From positions 62,515,136 to 62,579,135 of the forward strand of contig NC_133658.1 in the NCBI RefSeq assembly GCF_037893015.1: 64,000 nucleotides of DNA, read 5' to 3'. Below, piece after piece: positions 11,661 through 23,713 of this stretch. The number at the start of each line of letters is the position of its first letter. Position 1 is the first letter of the stretch. The translations under genes were made by a program, and so were the position numbers. Below the pieces are notes generated by a model that saw nothing but the letters and a program-made list of their open reading frames with translations, did no database searches and was not told the origin of the DNA. The DNA is from Macrotis lagotis. Taxonomy: Eukaryota; Chordata; Mammalia; Peramelemorphia; Peramelidae.

Positions 11661-12022
11661 GTGAGAGCGGGGCCGGTGGGGGAAGGGGCGGCGCCGGGGG
11701 CCGGGCCTGGGGCTCCCGCGGGCGGCCGCGCGGCCTCGGGGGACCCGGGGCGCCGCGGCGGGCGGGAAGCCGCGGGGGCCGGCGCGGCCGCCGGGTGGGT
11801 GCTGCGAGCTGTGGGGGGGGCGCAGCTGGGGCGCACCCCGCCCGGGTGGCAGCACCGACGGGCAGAGGGGGCCAGCGGGGAGCCCCCGCGCCTCAGCGCT
11901 GGAAGGGGCCGGGGGGCTGCTCTAGACTCGGCCCCTGGGCCAGCTCCGACGGGCTGTGCCCCGCCGGTGTGCAGCGGACCGCGGAGAACGCGGCGAGCGC
12001 GCAGGGAAGTCGAGTGATGACA

Positions 12023-12059
12023 GCCTGGCCCTGGCCCTGGCCCTGGCCCTGGCCCTGGC
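12023..12059 (+). repeat. CCTGGC hexanucleotide tandem repeat
   Basis: Six perfect tandem copies of a CCTGGC-type hexamer lie at the 3' edge of the CpG island, in the first few hundred bases of the inferred first intron. No interruption is visible. Confidence 0.85.
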
Positions 12060-12907
12060 ATTTCCAGGAACACAGTTGTCTGTGAGACCTGAATCCCCAG
12101 GAGGCTCGGGGGGAATTGAATGTAGGATGTTAGGGATGGCAAAGGACCTTGGCAGACCCTGGAGCTCAGCCCGGCCATCGGACAGAGGAGGAGAGGCTTG
12201 TCGGAAGGTACAAATTAGTCCGCAAGTGTTGACGATGATCCATGCAACTTGTGACTCCTTATCAAATGGACATTCTGCTCCCTTCCCTCGTAATGTTACC
12301 CAGGAGAGGAAGTCGAAATTGGAACTTTAGATCCCACACAAGTCCTGGTGCCTCCGGCTGTGTTGGGAAAAGCCTGAGATGTGGTGAGGTTGTCATCTCC
12401 CGTCACTTATGCTTGCCAGTCCCTTCAAGCTATGTCAGAAGCAGTTCTCAGATCCTCAAGGATCTGAGGTTTTTTCCAGTATGAGTAACGTAGATAAGAT
12501 TTTAGAGCGCACTTGCAAAAAAAAAAGAGAGAAAGGAATCCAGAACCTCATGAGGGTAGTTTCCCATTTTTTAAAAAATGATTGAATGATTCAACACTTA
12601 AATAAATAGATATTTTTCATGGATTAAAATGTCCAAACTCCACTTTACATGAGAACTAAATAGCCAACAACTTAGAAGAATTTTGTTAAATATACTTTAT
12701 TAGCGCTTAATCCTCACCACCTGGAGTTTGAGGCTTATTTTGACTTTTCATAAGGGAGCAGGTGGACTTAGACAAATGAAAGATGATATCTCCATATCAA
12801 AGCAACATCAGACGTCTAGAAACAGCAAATGTTGTTCACAGAATTGCAGATTATTCATCACCATATATAAATACACACATATAATATGTTTAAAAAATTA
12901 AAGACCA

Positions 12908-13052
12908 GGGGCAGCTAGGTGGCACAGTGGATAGAGCACCAGCCCTGGAGTCAGGAGTACCTGAGTTCAAATCCAGCCTCAGACACATAATAATTACCTA
13001 GCTGTGTGGCCTTGGACAAGCCAATTAACCCCATTTACCTTGCAAAAAAAAA
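12908..13052 (+). mobile_element. tRNA-derived SINE
   Basis: Full-length SINE. AAAATTAAAGACCA direct repeats lie at 12894-12907 and 13054-13067. Confidence 0.92.
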
Positions 13053-13725
13053 GAAAATTAAAGACCAGCTTGCAATACACTGCTGTGTTTTTGGTCTGGA
13101 CCTGTGATTTCATTAGCATAAGAGAGAAAGCTAAGAGAGAAGTTTTAAGAAATTTATGAAAAACAGGAATATTTGCAATCATGAAGTATCTTCAAAATCT
13201 ACCAGGGGGATAGAAGGGGCTGGGTGCTCAAGGACCACCAGCCTCCAGGCCTCAGTTTACAGCTCCATTAAATGAGAGACTTGGGGTTGGTCATGGCTGG
13301 GAGTTCTTCCAATTCTACATCCTGGCTTCTTAGACAGAGCAAGACCCTGGGGCTAAAAGTAACTACATCTATATTGAGAACAAGGAAAAAAATGCTTCTT
13401 GGTAGGACTGCAGAAGGAACAATTAACTCTGCCTTTCTAACCATTCTTTTGGGACAGTGGATGCTCACAGAAAACTCTCTGAAAGCTTGAATTTCTCTCA
13501 GACTTTATAAGTGAGATGTCATTAGTTTCAGTACATCATTGTGTAGGGAATAATAGACTTAGTTTATGCTACAACTAACATGTAAGTCCCTCCAGTGTAA
13601 ATCCAGATAAATTCAGTGTTCCACCTGTTTCAAACCTTAGTATTTTGCTCTTGCTCTGGGGTTAAAGGAATTTTGACTTTGTTAAAGTAGGATTACAATG
13701 AACTTGACTGAAATTCCTAAGATGA

Positions 13726-13747
13726 TTCATCATCATCATCATCATCC
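13726..13747 (+). repeat. (ATC)n microsatellite
   Basis: About seven CAT/ATC triplets in an AT-rich intron. Confidence 0.8.
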
Positions 13748-13775
13748 CTCTTTTAGGAAATTTGACAAGGATGGA

Positions 13776-13870
13776 AATAATATTTTATTTTTTCCCCCAA
13801 CTACATGTAAGGATAGTTTTCAGTATTTTGTGGGCAACTTTTTGTAAAAATGCAGATCATGTTTACTCTG
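13776..13870 (-). mobile_element. L1 3' end, very short
   Basis: CCCAACTACATGTAAGGATAGTTTTCAGTATTTTG matches the reversed L1 3'UTR; the copy is truncated after roughly 90 bases. Confidence 0.65.
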
Positions 13871-14589
13871 TACTTTCTTATCTTGTATGATTCTTGCCTG
13901 TGATCCCCTTATAACTCTTTCCTAGAATGTCTGCCTAATGTATGAGGAGACTTCCTCTGGACCTCTGGTTATTGCAGGAATATCAGTGAAACAACCCATA
14001 GTGATCAATTTATTAAAGATTGTATAGAGATTAAAAAAGTAGGTACACAATTGAGTAGCTTTTATTCTTTTTTCAGTTTCTTTTTTCCACTATAGTAACA
14101 TCTATTGTTTTCTGCCAAGAGTTTGTTATCCTCTCTTCTTTCAGATAATACAAAAATAAGTTCCTCAAAATGCTGTCATTTCTTCTTTGTGAAGACTTAA
14201 TCTTGGAAGAAGTGCTCTTCTCACCTGTGTTTTTTTGAATGGCATTTCTGTTTCCTTGTGCAGCAGCACATCAGAGACTGTGATTAATATTAGAGGCCAG
14301 ATGTGGTGACTTCATATAGAACTGGTGAAATATCGTTTCCCTTTTTGTTCTGCTTTCAAGTGTTTTAGATTTATTTAATTGGCTAATTCTCTATAAAGTT
14401 TCTTTAGAATTTTTTTCTCCTCTGTTACTATTCACATTAAATATCTTTCTGTCTATGCATGTATGCATATATGTAATCCTAAATACAAAAGACTTAGAAA
14501 TATGAGCAGAGAAGACAGACATTTTAAAAAGTCACTAGATCTCAAATGCCATTATTAGTTTTGTAAGTTGATATATAATAGAGCTATGG

Positions 14590-14700
14590 TAACTTAGATT
14601 CCACTCCTTTCTGTAGTCCTTACTTCCTGTGGGGCCTTGGATAAGTCTCAGTTTTCTCATCTGCAAAATGGCTACATTGCTGTCTATAGATTTTCTTTCA
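14590..14700 (+). repeat. MIR fragment
   Basis: CTTGGATAAGTCTCAGTTTTCTCATCTGCAAAATG is the MIR CORE. Confidence 0.6.
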
Positions 14701-14839
14701 GCTCTCTATCTAGGCTCCTCTGTCTTTCACTTACTCTTAAATGAGATGTGTATTTGAAGTCATCAGTTAAATCTTCAAGAGTTGTTACTTTCACAATGTT
14801 GTCACTTCATATATAAGATATAGTAAAAAAAAAATGCAG

Positions 14840-14986
14840 TTTTTTTTGTTTTCAGTTTTTGCAAGGCAGATGGGGTTAAGTGGTTTGCCCAAGCTCACAC
14901 AGCTAGGTAATTATTAAGTGTCTGAGGCTGGATTTGAACTCAGATACTCCTGACTCCAGGGCCAGTGCTCTATCCTAGCCGCCCCT
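14840..14986 (-). mobile_element. tRNA-derived SINE, - strand
   Basis: Reversed SINE from TTTTTGCAAGGCAGATGGGG to CCGCCCC, with a small deletion in TATCCTAGCC. AATGCAGTTTT-like repeats flank it. Confidence 0.88.
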
Positions 14987-15354
14987 AAGATGCACAGTTT
15001 TAACCACATTTAATTGTCAAGTTTACTGAGCAAATTTTTTTCTGCATATTTTCATTGAGAGGCAAGGGGGAATTTGCTGCACTTTGGCTATCTCCCGCTC
15101 TCTGAGTCAATATTATTAATCACCTTTATCAGAACATGTACTTGAATATTGCTGGAGTCTACTTAAGGAATTAATTTGCTTTTTATTCCAAATCTCAGAT
15201 TTGGAACCAAGGAGGCAGGACTGTGAGACATAAAGGCATGGGGGTGGCAGGACCTCATGCTATTAGGCACTTTGGTTTGAAAGGATTTTGGAACTGACAT
15301 GGAAACCCCTTCATTAGGTAGTTGAAGGGCCCAAAGATAGTAGAACTTTCACCT

Positions 15355-15585
15355 TTCTGTGTTAGAAAGGGAACTGGACTTGAAGTTTGGAAAGCCTGGG
15401 TTTACATCCCAGCTCCAGGTATTTACTTTGAGGAAGTCATTTAACCTCTCAGCCTCAGTTTCCTCATCTGTAAGATGCAATAAAAAATATTTTCAACATT
15501 TAGTATCTCATGGAGTTATGAAATCATGCTTTATAAACCAGAAAGTGCTACATAAATGTGAAGAATTATTCCTATGATTATTTCT
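15355..15585 (+). repeat. MIR/CORE-SINE
   Basis: GGGTTTACATCCCAGCTCC, CAGCCTCAGTTTCCTCATCT and a tail like AAAGTGCTACATAAATGTGA show a nearly complete MIR. Confidence 0.75.
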
Positions 15586-15687
15586 CAAGATTACACATCT
15601 GGATAATGGCAGAGGCTGCACTAAAACCTAGTTCCTTCCTTCCTAACTTCTAGTGAAAATTCAATTTTGCAGAATGATCGTTTAAGA

Positions 15688-15861
15688 GGGGCGGCTAGGT
15701 GGTAAAGTGGATAAAGCACCGGCCCTGGAGTCAGGCGTACCTGGGTTTGAGTTGGGTCCCAAACACTTAATAATTACCTAGCTGTGTGGCCTTGGGCAAG
15801 CCACTTAACCCCATTTGCCTTGCAAAAAAAACCAAACCAAAACAAAACCTAAAAAAAAAAA
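15688..15861 (+). mobile_element. tRNA-derived SINE
   Basis: Full-length SINE with a mutated B box (GGTTTGAGTTGGGTCC), so pol III activity is unlikely. The tail has AACCAAA and AAAAC units. Confidence 0.88.
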
Positions 15862-17654
15862 AGAGTAGGATAAGAGTAAGTTTTGTAGAGTCACACATAT
15901 TTTCTTAGATCTTGTAGGGCAGAATGACACTTTGATCCCCAGAATAAATAATATGGAAGATTTATTTACTCAGGACTGTTTGAAAGGACTATTAAAATTT
16001 TCCTCTGGTTGTCATGCCAGGATTCATGACATTTCATACTATTCTGGGGCAGTGAAGGCAAGTAAGCAATCAAGCTCAGACTATAAAAGAGTCATTGACA
16101 GTGTTTGACAAGAAATGAGGAAGTAGAGAACTAGTAATATTAACAGAATTTGCAGAGTAAATCAGTATCCTCATTATCAACTTTCACTGAACACATTTCC
16201 TAGTTTCCAGATAACAGTGGAAGTGGAACAGGTTTACAGCAGATCACCTGATCTGTTACACCTGATATTGAAAGTTGTAATGCAGAGGCCTCTGCAACTG
16301 GAATTAGTGTATTTTATATAGGAAAGTATTTAATGTATCTATGTTGAATATGCCAGTCACAATGGGAAAAAATTGTTTCAGAGAATATTATTGTAACAAT
16401 ATAGTATGTCAGTACTTCACTGGATCCATGATTTCATCTTTGGGCACTCCCCATAATTCATTTTAATCAATAAGCATTTGTTAAGATCTTTCTGTATCTA
16501 AGGTAGACTAGAGGAAGACAAATGATCAGAACCCATCAATAGTTGTTCACCCTGCTCTTGCCTGCAGGCAGCAGCCTGTAGATGCTTCCCCTAAATCCTT
16601 TTCTGTTTTGTGGATGTCAGTAGTATTATATGCTTGAAAATCTTGGAATATCATGCTCTCTTAAGAATAAAATATTTTGGGGCAGCTAGGTGGCTTAGTG
16701 GATAAAGCACCGGCCCTGGAGTCAGGAGTACCTGGGTTCAAATCCGGTCTCAGACACTTAATAATTACCTAGCTGTGTGGCCTTGGGCAAGCCACTTAAC
16801 CCCGTTTGCCTTACCAAAAAAACCTAAAAAAAAAAAGAATAAAATATTTTGCAGATGACCCAGACAGCAATGAAAAGACACTTGGGCAAAAGTAAGTTAC
16901 TGCTTACTACCCAAAAATGGCATAAAAGAAAGCAAAGATATATTTGATGTGCTTAAGAAGTTAGGGTTGCCCTGGTACTATCAGTGTATTCTAAAAATAA
17001 GAAATAATGTCTCTTTCTGAGACAGAAGTGTTGTCTCACACATGTCTTTATGTCCCATTGTTTTGCCTTCTTGGTCTAGTGTGATCTGGGACAAAAAGCT
17101 CATGTGTAGACTTTAGGAAATGTCCAAGGAAATGTTCTGATAAATGAGGTCAATAATGTTGATTCAAAGAACTGGGGACAACCATGGATCAGCAAATTGC
17201 TCCTTGCTTTGTGTTCTTCCTCACTGAATCTTATCATCTTAAATTCTTCAGCACAGTGAATTAACATCATATAAAAAATAAACACAAAGAATTGTGGTAG
17301 AAAGGAATGAAGTAGTCCCTTCTTTGTTTAAAGATAGAAAATTCCTAATTTAAGATTTATTTTTTCACAGTATCTGCTTTGTAGGTCCTAGTTCTTTGTC
17401 CCTGTCATCAGCAGTTTTCATGTCAGCCTTGTGACAGGATGCCACCACGTCTGTGACCTAAATAGTGCCTCCTGAACTGCTGGGATCAGCCCTGGCAGAT
17501 TATTCCCAGCTCATCCAAAGCCATTTATAGGGAGGGTTTCCTCCAGTGGAGCATTAGGAATAAAAGCTACAAAGCACATGACTTAAGTTATTTCCTGGTG
17601 CTGAAGTCTTGCTTCTACTGGGACCATCCAGTAAGTGGAAAAGGAAAAAGCAAC
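15862..17654. other. intron sequence around one SINE
   Basis: Apart from the SINE at 16679 I recognise nothing. TCAATAAGCATTTGTTAAGAT near 16467 is a weak trace of an old repeat. Confidence 0.4.
16679..16834 (+). mobile_element. tRNA-derived SINE with perfect target duplication
   Basis: Intact A box (TGGCTTAGTGG) and B box (GGTTCAAATCC). A perfect 16-base duplication, AAGAATAAAATATTTT, lies at 16663-16678 and 16835-16850, implying a fairly recent insertion. Confidence 0.95.
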
Positions 17655-19325
17655 TCCATGAACTTTATTGTTGTTTTTTAAAATTCATAGCTTTTCTCTC
17701 TTACAACATCATTAGTTATCCTAAGTACCCTTCTCCCTCCACCTCCCAGAAAAGCATTCCATAATCATATTTTTCAGAGAGGAAAACAATCAGACAAACT
17801 GTTCAAAATATTTAAAAAGTCATAAAACATGTGCAGTGTGTCACACATCTGAACCTCTCACCTTCATGAAGGTCTGGGTTGGGGGTGTCATAGTTTTCCA
17901 TTCAAGTACTGCTTGAATTATATAAGATCAACACTATAATTTTGTTATATTTACTTCTGATTTTTTTTTTTTGCATATGGTTGCGATTCTTCCACCCCCC
18001 CACCCCCCTTCTGCTGAAAATACTATATTATAACTCTTCAGGTGTTTTACTTTACTTTTACTTCAGTGTTCCTACTGACTCTTTTCCCCTTACCCTGATC
18101 TTTCCTCTCTTAGTTACCCCTTTCCCTTTGCAGATTTGTTTATTGATACTTTTTTTGCTTTCTTGCTTTACCTGATTATATAATCCCCTGCCTGCCAGCC
18201 TTACATACATACATACATACATACCTTTTTTCCCCCCTCAGGTAAGTAAATTCCTCTCCTCTCCTCCCACTAATAATGTTCATTAATTTCTAAATTTCTT
18301 TTTTTTTTGCACCCCTTTCCAAAAATTATTTTTCTCATTCTCTTCTACTTTAGACCTTTAGTCTCTGATTCATGATCCTATAATTATCTTATTTTTCTTT
18401 TTTTCTCTGTATCTCTCATGTAATCAAGGTTTCCAAAGTATCCAGTCTAGATTTTTGGATATATCCATAAAACTCTAATGCTTCTTTACTGTTACCTCTA
18501 CTTGATTTCTACCTTCAACCTATCACCTTGTGAACATTTATGAAGTCTCTTGTTAATTGCTTTTGTCTTTAGCTGCTACATTTGTTTATTGTAGAGAAAC
18601 AAATAATCTCTTCAGTTATGGTTTTCTTTCTAAAAATGTTTCATACTCTTCTTTATTATTTACCTTTCATTTTTTTTCATTTATAGTTAAGCTCAGATTT
18701 TCAGGTTAGGTTACTCTTAGATGTATTGTGAGCTCCATTGCTTTTTAGAACACATGGTTCTATTCCCTCCTACATTTTCTGATGGATTCAGAATAGTCTT
18801 TTATTTTTTGAATGTTTTCTTTGTGTTTGAAGATCTCTCTCCTGATCAATTGCAGAACTTGTTTTGTTTTATTTTTTTAAATTAAATTGAACCACACTAG
18901 TCCCTGCTAGCTTCTGAACTTGCTTCTTGCAATTCTAGGCTCTTATCTTTCCTTAACACCAGAATGCCTATCCTGGGTCAGGTCCCTTCCTTAGCCTCCC
19001 CTGGAACTGCTGCCACATATCATCCATTCCAGTCGCTATCCCTTGGTAAGGGTCTGGGGACCTCCTCTTGTCCTTGTTTACAGCCTTTTCCAGAGCAGTG
19101 GAGTGCTCCTAGAAGACCCCTCCCAGAACCCTTTGGAAACTGAGACAAACCTCTCTGCCAATCTCCAATGCAAATATGGGCTAGAAAAGTGATTCACTCT
19201 GACTTTTTCTTGACTTTCCTCTTCAGAAGTTGATCTGGTGTGTTTCCTAGATCTATTTAGAGGAGTTGGGTAGTAGGACAGCTTGCTGGACTGCTCCTGC
19301 AACTCTGCCATCTTGACACTGCCCT
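17655..19325 (-). mobile_element. old L1/HAL1-like relic
   Basis: The right end on - reads TGTCAAGATGGCAGAG, an L1-type 5' start. The body is T-rich on + and aligns by eye at 18550-18900 with 45250-45530 plus 48740-49000. No ORF survives. The left boundary is approximate. Confidence 0.4.
18201..18225 (+). repeat. (ACAT)n microsatellite
   Basis: Five to six tandem ACAT units. Confidence 0.85.
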
Positions 19326-19339
19326 CCCTTCCCTTGCCT

Positions 19340-19860
19340 TTACCCACCCAGCTGTTAGCCTAATTCAGATCCTCTTCCCTTCTGGCCCTTAACAGTCCAT
19401 CTTGCCCATACAGCTCCGAACATGTCTCCTCTAAATAAAAACTTGGCCTTGGAAAGCCTTTACAGTCTGGTTCCAGACAATCTGTCCAGGCTTTTCATGG
19501 TACTCTCCTTCATATGTCCCAATGAAACCGAGCTGCATGTCATACCCCCCCCTCCACCCCCTCCAGTAGTCCCTTCCCCACTTCCATGCCATTTCAGAAG
19601 CTGCTCCTTAGGCCTGGAATGTACTTCTTTCTTCTTCTGAGAGTCCTTCTTACTCAGCCTAAGACAACCCCTCCTAGAAGGAGCCTTCCTTGATTTAGTG
19701 CCCCTCCTTTTCAGGGCATCTGAATACCTACCTTTTTATCTATTGTATCTTTGAAGGCAGAATCTTATTTTTCTCATTTTTGTCTTTGTAGTTCTAGTAC
19801 CTTAAATACATGTAGAATCTCACCACGTTACTTGAATCCCAACCCATGTTTGCCACAGAA
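19340..19860 (+). mobile_element. L2-like LINE 3' end
   Basis: Contains TACAGTCTGGTTCCAGACAA, TTAGGCCTGGAATGTACTTC, AGAAGGAGCCTTCCTTGATT and GAAGGCAGAATCTTATTTTT, in the order of an L2-type tail. Confidence 0.5.
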
Positions 19861-19924
19861 AGAGTCAATTCTTTCCAATTCTGAATTTTTTTTAATAAGA
19901 AAAGTGAATTAAGCATGTTTCTGA

Positions 19925-20090
19925 ATAGAAACTACTTAAGAAAGTAATAGAGCTTGAAGGAACCTCAAAGGTTATCTAATCACATTCCATTTTATAGTTA
20001 AGGAAATAGCCTAGGATGTGCAGGCTCCCAGGTCTTCCAAACATCAAAGACCACTTCACTATCCATTCTAACTCACAGCTTCATCCTTCC
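19925..20090 (-). repeat. MIR-related fragment
   Basis: AGCTTGAAGGAACCTCAAAG, CATTTTATAGTTAAGGAAA and CAGGTCTTCCAAA show the reversed MIR layout; strongly decayed. Confidence 0.45.
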
Positions 20091-20109
20091 ATAGAAAGCA
20101 AAATAGATT

Positions 20110-20574
20110 GCCTCATGTGATTGTTTTTCAGTCAGCCAATAAATATGAAATACCTTGTATATGTCAAATACTGTGCTAATCCTTATGAGTGATATACAAA
20201 GACAAATAAGGATGTGATTACTAGCGTCATGGTGTTTACTTATAGCCTTGTTGGGAAAAATAAAGAAAATTCACATGAAAAGATAACTAACAGTAAAAAA
20301 ATGGAGAAAATAAGATAACCTAATAGATCATTGTTGGCTTGTGATCTAGAAAGTCTTCCTGAAAGTGGGTGGGCCTTTAAAAGAATGGGTAGGATTCAGA
20401 TGAAAGGCAGGCATTCCATCTCAGGAGGACAGCATGAGTAGAGACAGAGAAGAAGGAGGATTTATGGTTTTTTCTATGTTATTTATTTATCATTGATTTG
20501 CATCAATCTTGGGGAAGGTCATGGAGGCCAGGGGTGTGTCTGTGTTTTGTGTGTTTGTGTGTGTGTGTGTGTGT

Positions 20575-20643
<69 letters not shown>

Positions 20644-20960
20644 GTGTACTGGATTGGAACTGGATTCTAGAGAGCCTTGAATACTATTTAAGGAGTTTCA
20701 TTCTGTAGATGGAGAGAATCTATCAAAATGTTTTGAGTGAAAAAGGGTGGATAATAAAACAAAAGCAGCATTTTAGGAAAAGTAAAGGGATAGCAGATGA
20801 AGTGTGGGAATAGGAAAAAAGACCCAGTATTGAAGTAACTCAGCTGTGGGGTAGAAAGAGTTCAAATTGAGGGGGTTGTTAGTGGAAGCCATGGATTGAT
20901 CAAGAGATGCTTTGAAGAATATGAAGACAGGACTTTTAGCCCATCATGCCTCCTGATTCT
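20110..20960. other. unassigned ancient interspersed repeat around microsatellite
   Basis: Text such as AAATACTGTGCTAATCCTTA and GTAGGATTCAGATGAAAGGC resembles a common old mammalian repeat, but I cannot name the family. The (GT)n(GA)n tract lies inside. Confidence 0.35.
20549..20640 (+). repeat. (GT)n(GA)n compound microsatellite
   Basis: About 13 GT units followed by about 32 uninterrupted GA units. The purine strand is continuous for 64 bases. Confidence 0.97.
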
Positions 20961-21164
20961 TGCAAATAGTGTTGCTTATTCACCTTTGCAGAGGAGAAAA
21001 TAAGGACACATAAGCTAATTTTGCACTTGAGTTAGAAAGTGTGTTAATATCAATTTTGATCTTTATAATTCTAGTCTATTAGAGTTACCTATTGCTACCC
21101 TTGATCTTCTTGATTCTTGGAGAAAAACATAGTAACAATAAAAACAAAAATGCCTTCATAAAAT

Positions 21165-21286
21165 GTTTTCAGGTTTGCAAAGTGTTTTATTGATGTTTCA
21201 TTTAATCCTCATAACAGCCCTGGGGAAATAAGGTATTAATATTGTCACTGTTTTCTAGATGAGGAAACTCTGTTGGGCAGAGGTTA
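21165..21286 (-). repeat. MIR, left half (split by L1)
   Basis: Reversed MIR: TTTAATCCTCATAACAGCCC and CTAGATGAGGAAACTCTG. It resumes at 22193 (GTGACTTGCCTAAGGTTTC) to about 22285. Confidence 0.7.
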
Positions 21287-22181
21287 TTTTAATTTTTTTC
21301 CAGTTGCATGTAAAGATTGTTTTCACCATTCCTTTTTTTTTGTAAGATTTCAAGTTCCACATTTTTCTCTTTTCTTCTAAGTAATTTGACATAGTATACT
21401 GTACAGTCATGTTAAAATATTTACATTTTAGTCATGCAGAATGAAAGGGAAAAAATCATGAGAAATACAAATTTTAAAAAAGTGAAAATAGTTTGCTTTG
21501 GTCTGCTTTCAGCATCCATAGTTCTTTCTCTGAATGTGGGTGGCATTTTCCATCACAGGTCTTGTAGAATTAATTGTCTTTGATCATTAAACTCCATCAT
21601 AGTTGCTTATCACACAATATTGCATTTGCTTTGTACAATGTTTTCCTCATTTCACTCAGCATCAGTTCATTAAATCTTTCCAGGTTTTTCTGAAATTTAC
21701 CTGCTCATGATTTCTTACAGAACAATAGTATTCAATCACATTCATATGCCATAACTTGTTCAACCATTCCCCAATTGAAGGTCTTTCTCTCAATTTCCAG
21801 TTCTTTGCCACTTTAAAAAGAACTCCTATAAATATTTTTGAACATATGCGACTTATCTAGTTTTTTGTAATCTCCTTTGAATACAGACTTTTTGGTGATG
21901 CTGCTGGTTCAAAAGGTATGTTTTACAGCCTTTTGGGTATGGTTCCATATTGCTCTTCAGATTGCCTGGATCAGTTCACAACTCCATCAACAGTGCAGTG
22001 TGTCCCAGTGTTCCCCTATCCTCTTCAACATTGATCATTTCCATTTGTTGCCATCTTATACAATCTGATAAGTGTGAGGTGGTAATTTAGAGCTGTTTTT
22101 ATGTGTAATTCTCTAATAATGATTTAGAGCATTTTTTCACATTACTTAGATAACTTTAATTCCTTCATCTGAAAACTGGCA
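21287..22181 (-). mobile_element. L1 3' end inserted in a MIR
   Basis: The - strand carries 3'UTR and ORF2p C-terminal relics (+ strand CAACCATTCCCCAATTGAAG near 21761). A perfect GGCAGAGGTTA duplication lies at 21276-21286 and 22182-22192. Confidence 0.85.
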
Positions 22182-22285
22182 GGCAGAGGTTAAGTGACTT
22201 GCCTAAGGTTTCATAGAGAGTAGGTCTAAGACCAAATTTGAACTGCTCTGTCTTATGAGTGCAAGTCTGGCATTTTATCCTCTGG

Positions 22286-23340
22286 GTCCCCCTGCAAGCA
22301 GATCTTTGTCAGCATTTTGCACTCAGAATATATTCTAATAAATTTGTGCATTTTAGTAATACTATGACATGAAGCTAGTAAATCAATCAGGCAGAACCAC
22401 TCAAATGCCTAAAACTAATTTACACAGGTTTCAAAGATTCAAAGCATATTGTAAAATGAGAAATGAAACGTCTCCTGGTTGAACAGCATCAGTCTTATTA
22501 CAATAATATATGAGTCTGAAATAAAGGAAAAACTTAAAGAAAAAATAATTTTCCTGTGCCATGAGTATAGCTCCTGAGCTCCAGGATTTACTTTGATTTC
22601 CCAGGCCAGTCTTGGCACTAGAGATCAACCTTACTTCCTTTTCAGGATTGGCCATTTTTTAAACTGAAAATAATCTTTGCCTTAAAACTTCTCCATGGAA
22701 ACACCTAGTCTCGTGCTTTGTTTTTCCTCCTTTTGGGGATTTGCTAGAAACTAGGCAGGAGGGAAAAATTCTTGAAGTCAAGCAATTCTTTGCTTTACCA
22801 ACATGTAAAAAGTCTTTTTTTTTCTTGTTGTTGAGAGAGCAGAAGAGGGCAGATGGTTGGCACAGCTCTTTGCTAGCCTCTTTTCTGAGGTCACAGAAAG
22901 GTAGTAGTAGTTTCTCAGGCAGGTAGGTCTGCTTGTGATCAGCCTGGCTTTGTTACCTCGGTTCATAAAATACTTTGGATTACTTTACATATTGGTAAGT
23001 ATGTAATAACACTTGCAGCATTGTATTTCACTGCAAATGTTTTTTCATTCCCAGATCATAGATACTTGCTATAGGGGCTTTAAAACTCTTTAAGGCATTG
23101 TTGTTGATTTTCTCAGGAAATTGTCCATTGTGCCAGGATGTTGTTTCTTGAACAAATTCTTTTGGGCTTTTCTTTGACTGCAACTGGGTGGGCATCCTAG
23201 GCTTGCCAGCACAGGAAAATGTCGAGTGCTGGTTTGGTGGATAATAAATCTAACCAAAATGCTTTCTGAGGTTTAAGAAAGCTTCGTTGCTAGGATTTGC
23301 AAAGAATTTCATGTCAACTGAGTAGCAAGTAAGTAAAATT
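22286..23340. other. intron sequence, nothing recognised
   Basis: AT-rich, no repeat I can name, no coding signal. ORFs here are short and lack codon bias. Confidence 0.5.
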
Positions 23341-23480
23341 AAAGCTAGGATTTGGAGCATAAAAGGACTGAAGAGGTCACCTGTTCCAACCTCTTATTTT
23401 ATAAATGCAGGATTGGAGTAGGGAAACACCTTGGTTTCCACAGCTAGAAAGAGCCTACTTGGGATTTTAGCCCCTGCTCA
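23340..23480 (-). repeat. MIR-related fragment
   Basis: GGATTTGGAGCATAAAAGGA, CACCTGTTCCAACCTC and TTATAAATGCAGGATTGG fit a reversed MIR. Confidence 0.45.
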
Positions 23481-23559
23481 TCTTCTTTGTACATCTTATA
23501 ATTCTTCATATCTTCTTCACTTCTTCTGGGTCATCACTGATGAGTGAAAAGTATCCACT

Positions 23560-23713
23560 GTTTTGTTTGTTTGTTTTGCAAGGCAAGGGGGTTAAGTGGC
23601 TTTCCCAAAGTCACATGGCTAGGTAATTATTAAATGTCTGAGGATGAATTTGAACTCAGGTCCTCCTGACTCCAGGGTTAGTACTCTATCTACTGCACCA
23701 CCTAGCTGCCCCC
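23560..23713 (-). mobile_element. tRNA-derived SINE, - strand
   Basis: TTTGTTTGTTTTGCAAGGCA at the tail through CCACCTAGCTGCCCCC at the 5' end; complete. Confidence 0.9.

Larger units (their letters stand above)
11090..12020 (+). promoter_or_regulatory. GFOD2: CpG island, probable GFOD2 promoter
   Basis: About 0.9 kb of very GC-rich, CpG-dense sequence stands out sharply from the AT-rich flanks. It contains GC boxes (GGGGGCGGGGC at 11461-11471, GCCCCGCCCC at 11501-11510), NRF1-like motifs (GGCGCAGGCGCAG at 11271-11283, GCATGCGCGC at 11476-11485) and a TATA-like CTTTAAGAGC at 11441-11450. A strong donor lies within it at 11660/11661. It is the only such island upstream of GFOD2 exon 2 on the same strand, so assignment to GFOD2 is by position. 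Several long ORFs cross it on both strands, as expected from GC content, and I regard them as noncoding. Confidence 0.8.
13070..14589. other. intron sequence, nothing firm apart from a short L1 end
   Basis: No exon-like or repeat signal apart from the L1 fragment and ATC repeat near 13.75 kb. Confidence 0.4.

Noticed and set aside
11120..12178. A 352-codon ORF on - and several ORFs of 83-223 codons across the CpG island
   Set aside because: Composition-driven: strings of P, A, G and R, overlapping open frames on both strands and no recognisable domain. The sequence behaves as a promoter CpG island.
16679..16834. Possible tRNA gene from A box plus B box
   Set aside because: The boxes belong to the tRNA-derived head of a SINE; no cloverleaf or anticodon stem, and about 30 sister copies exist.
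20493..20708. A 71-codon ORF
   Set aside because: It is the translation of the (GT)n(GA)n microsatellite (CVCV and ERER repeats).
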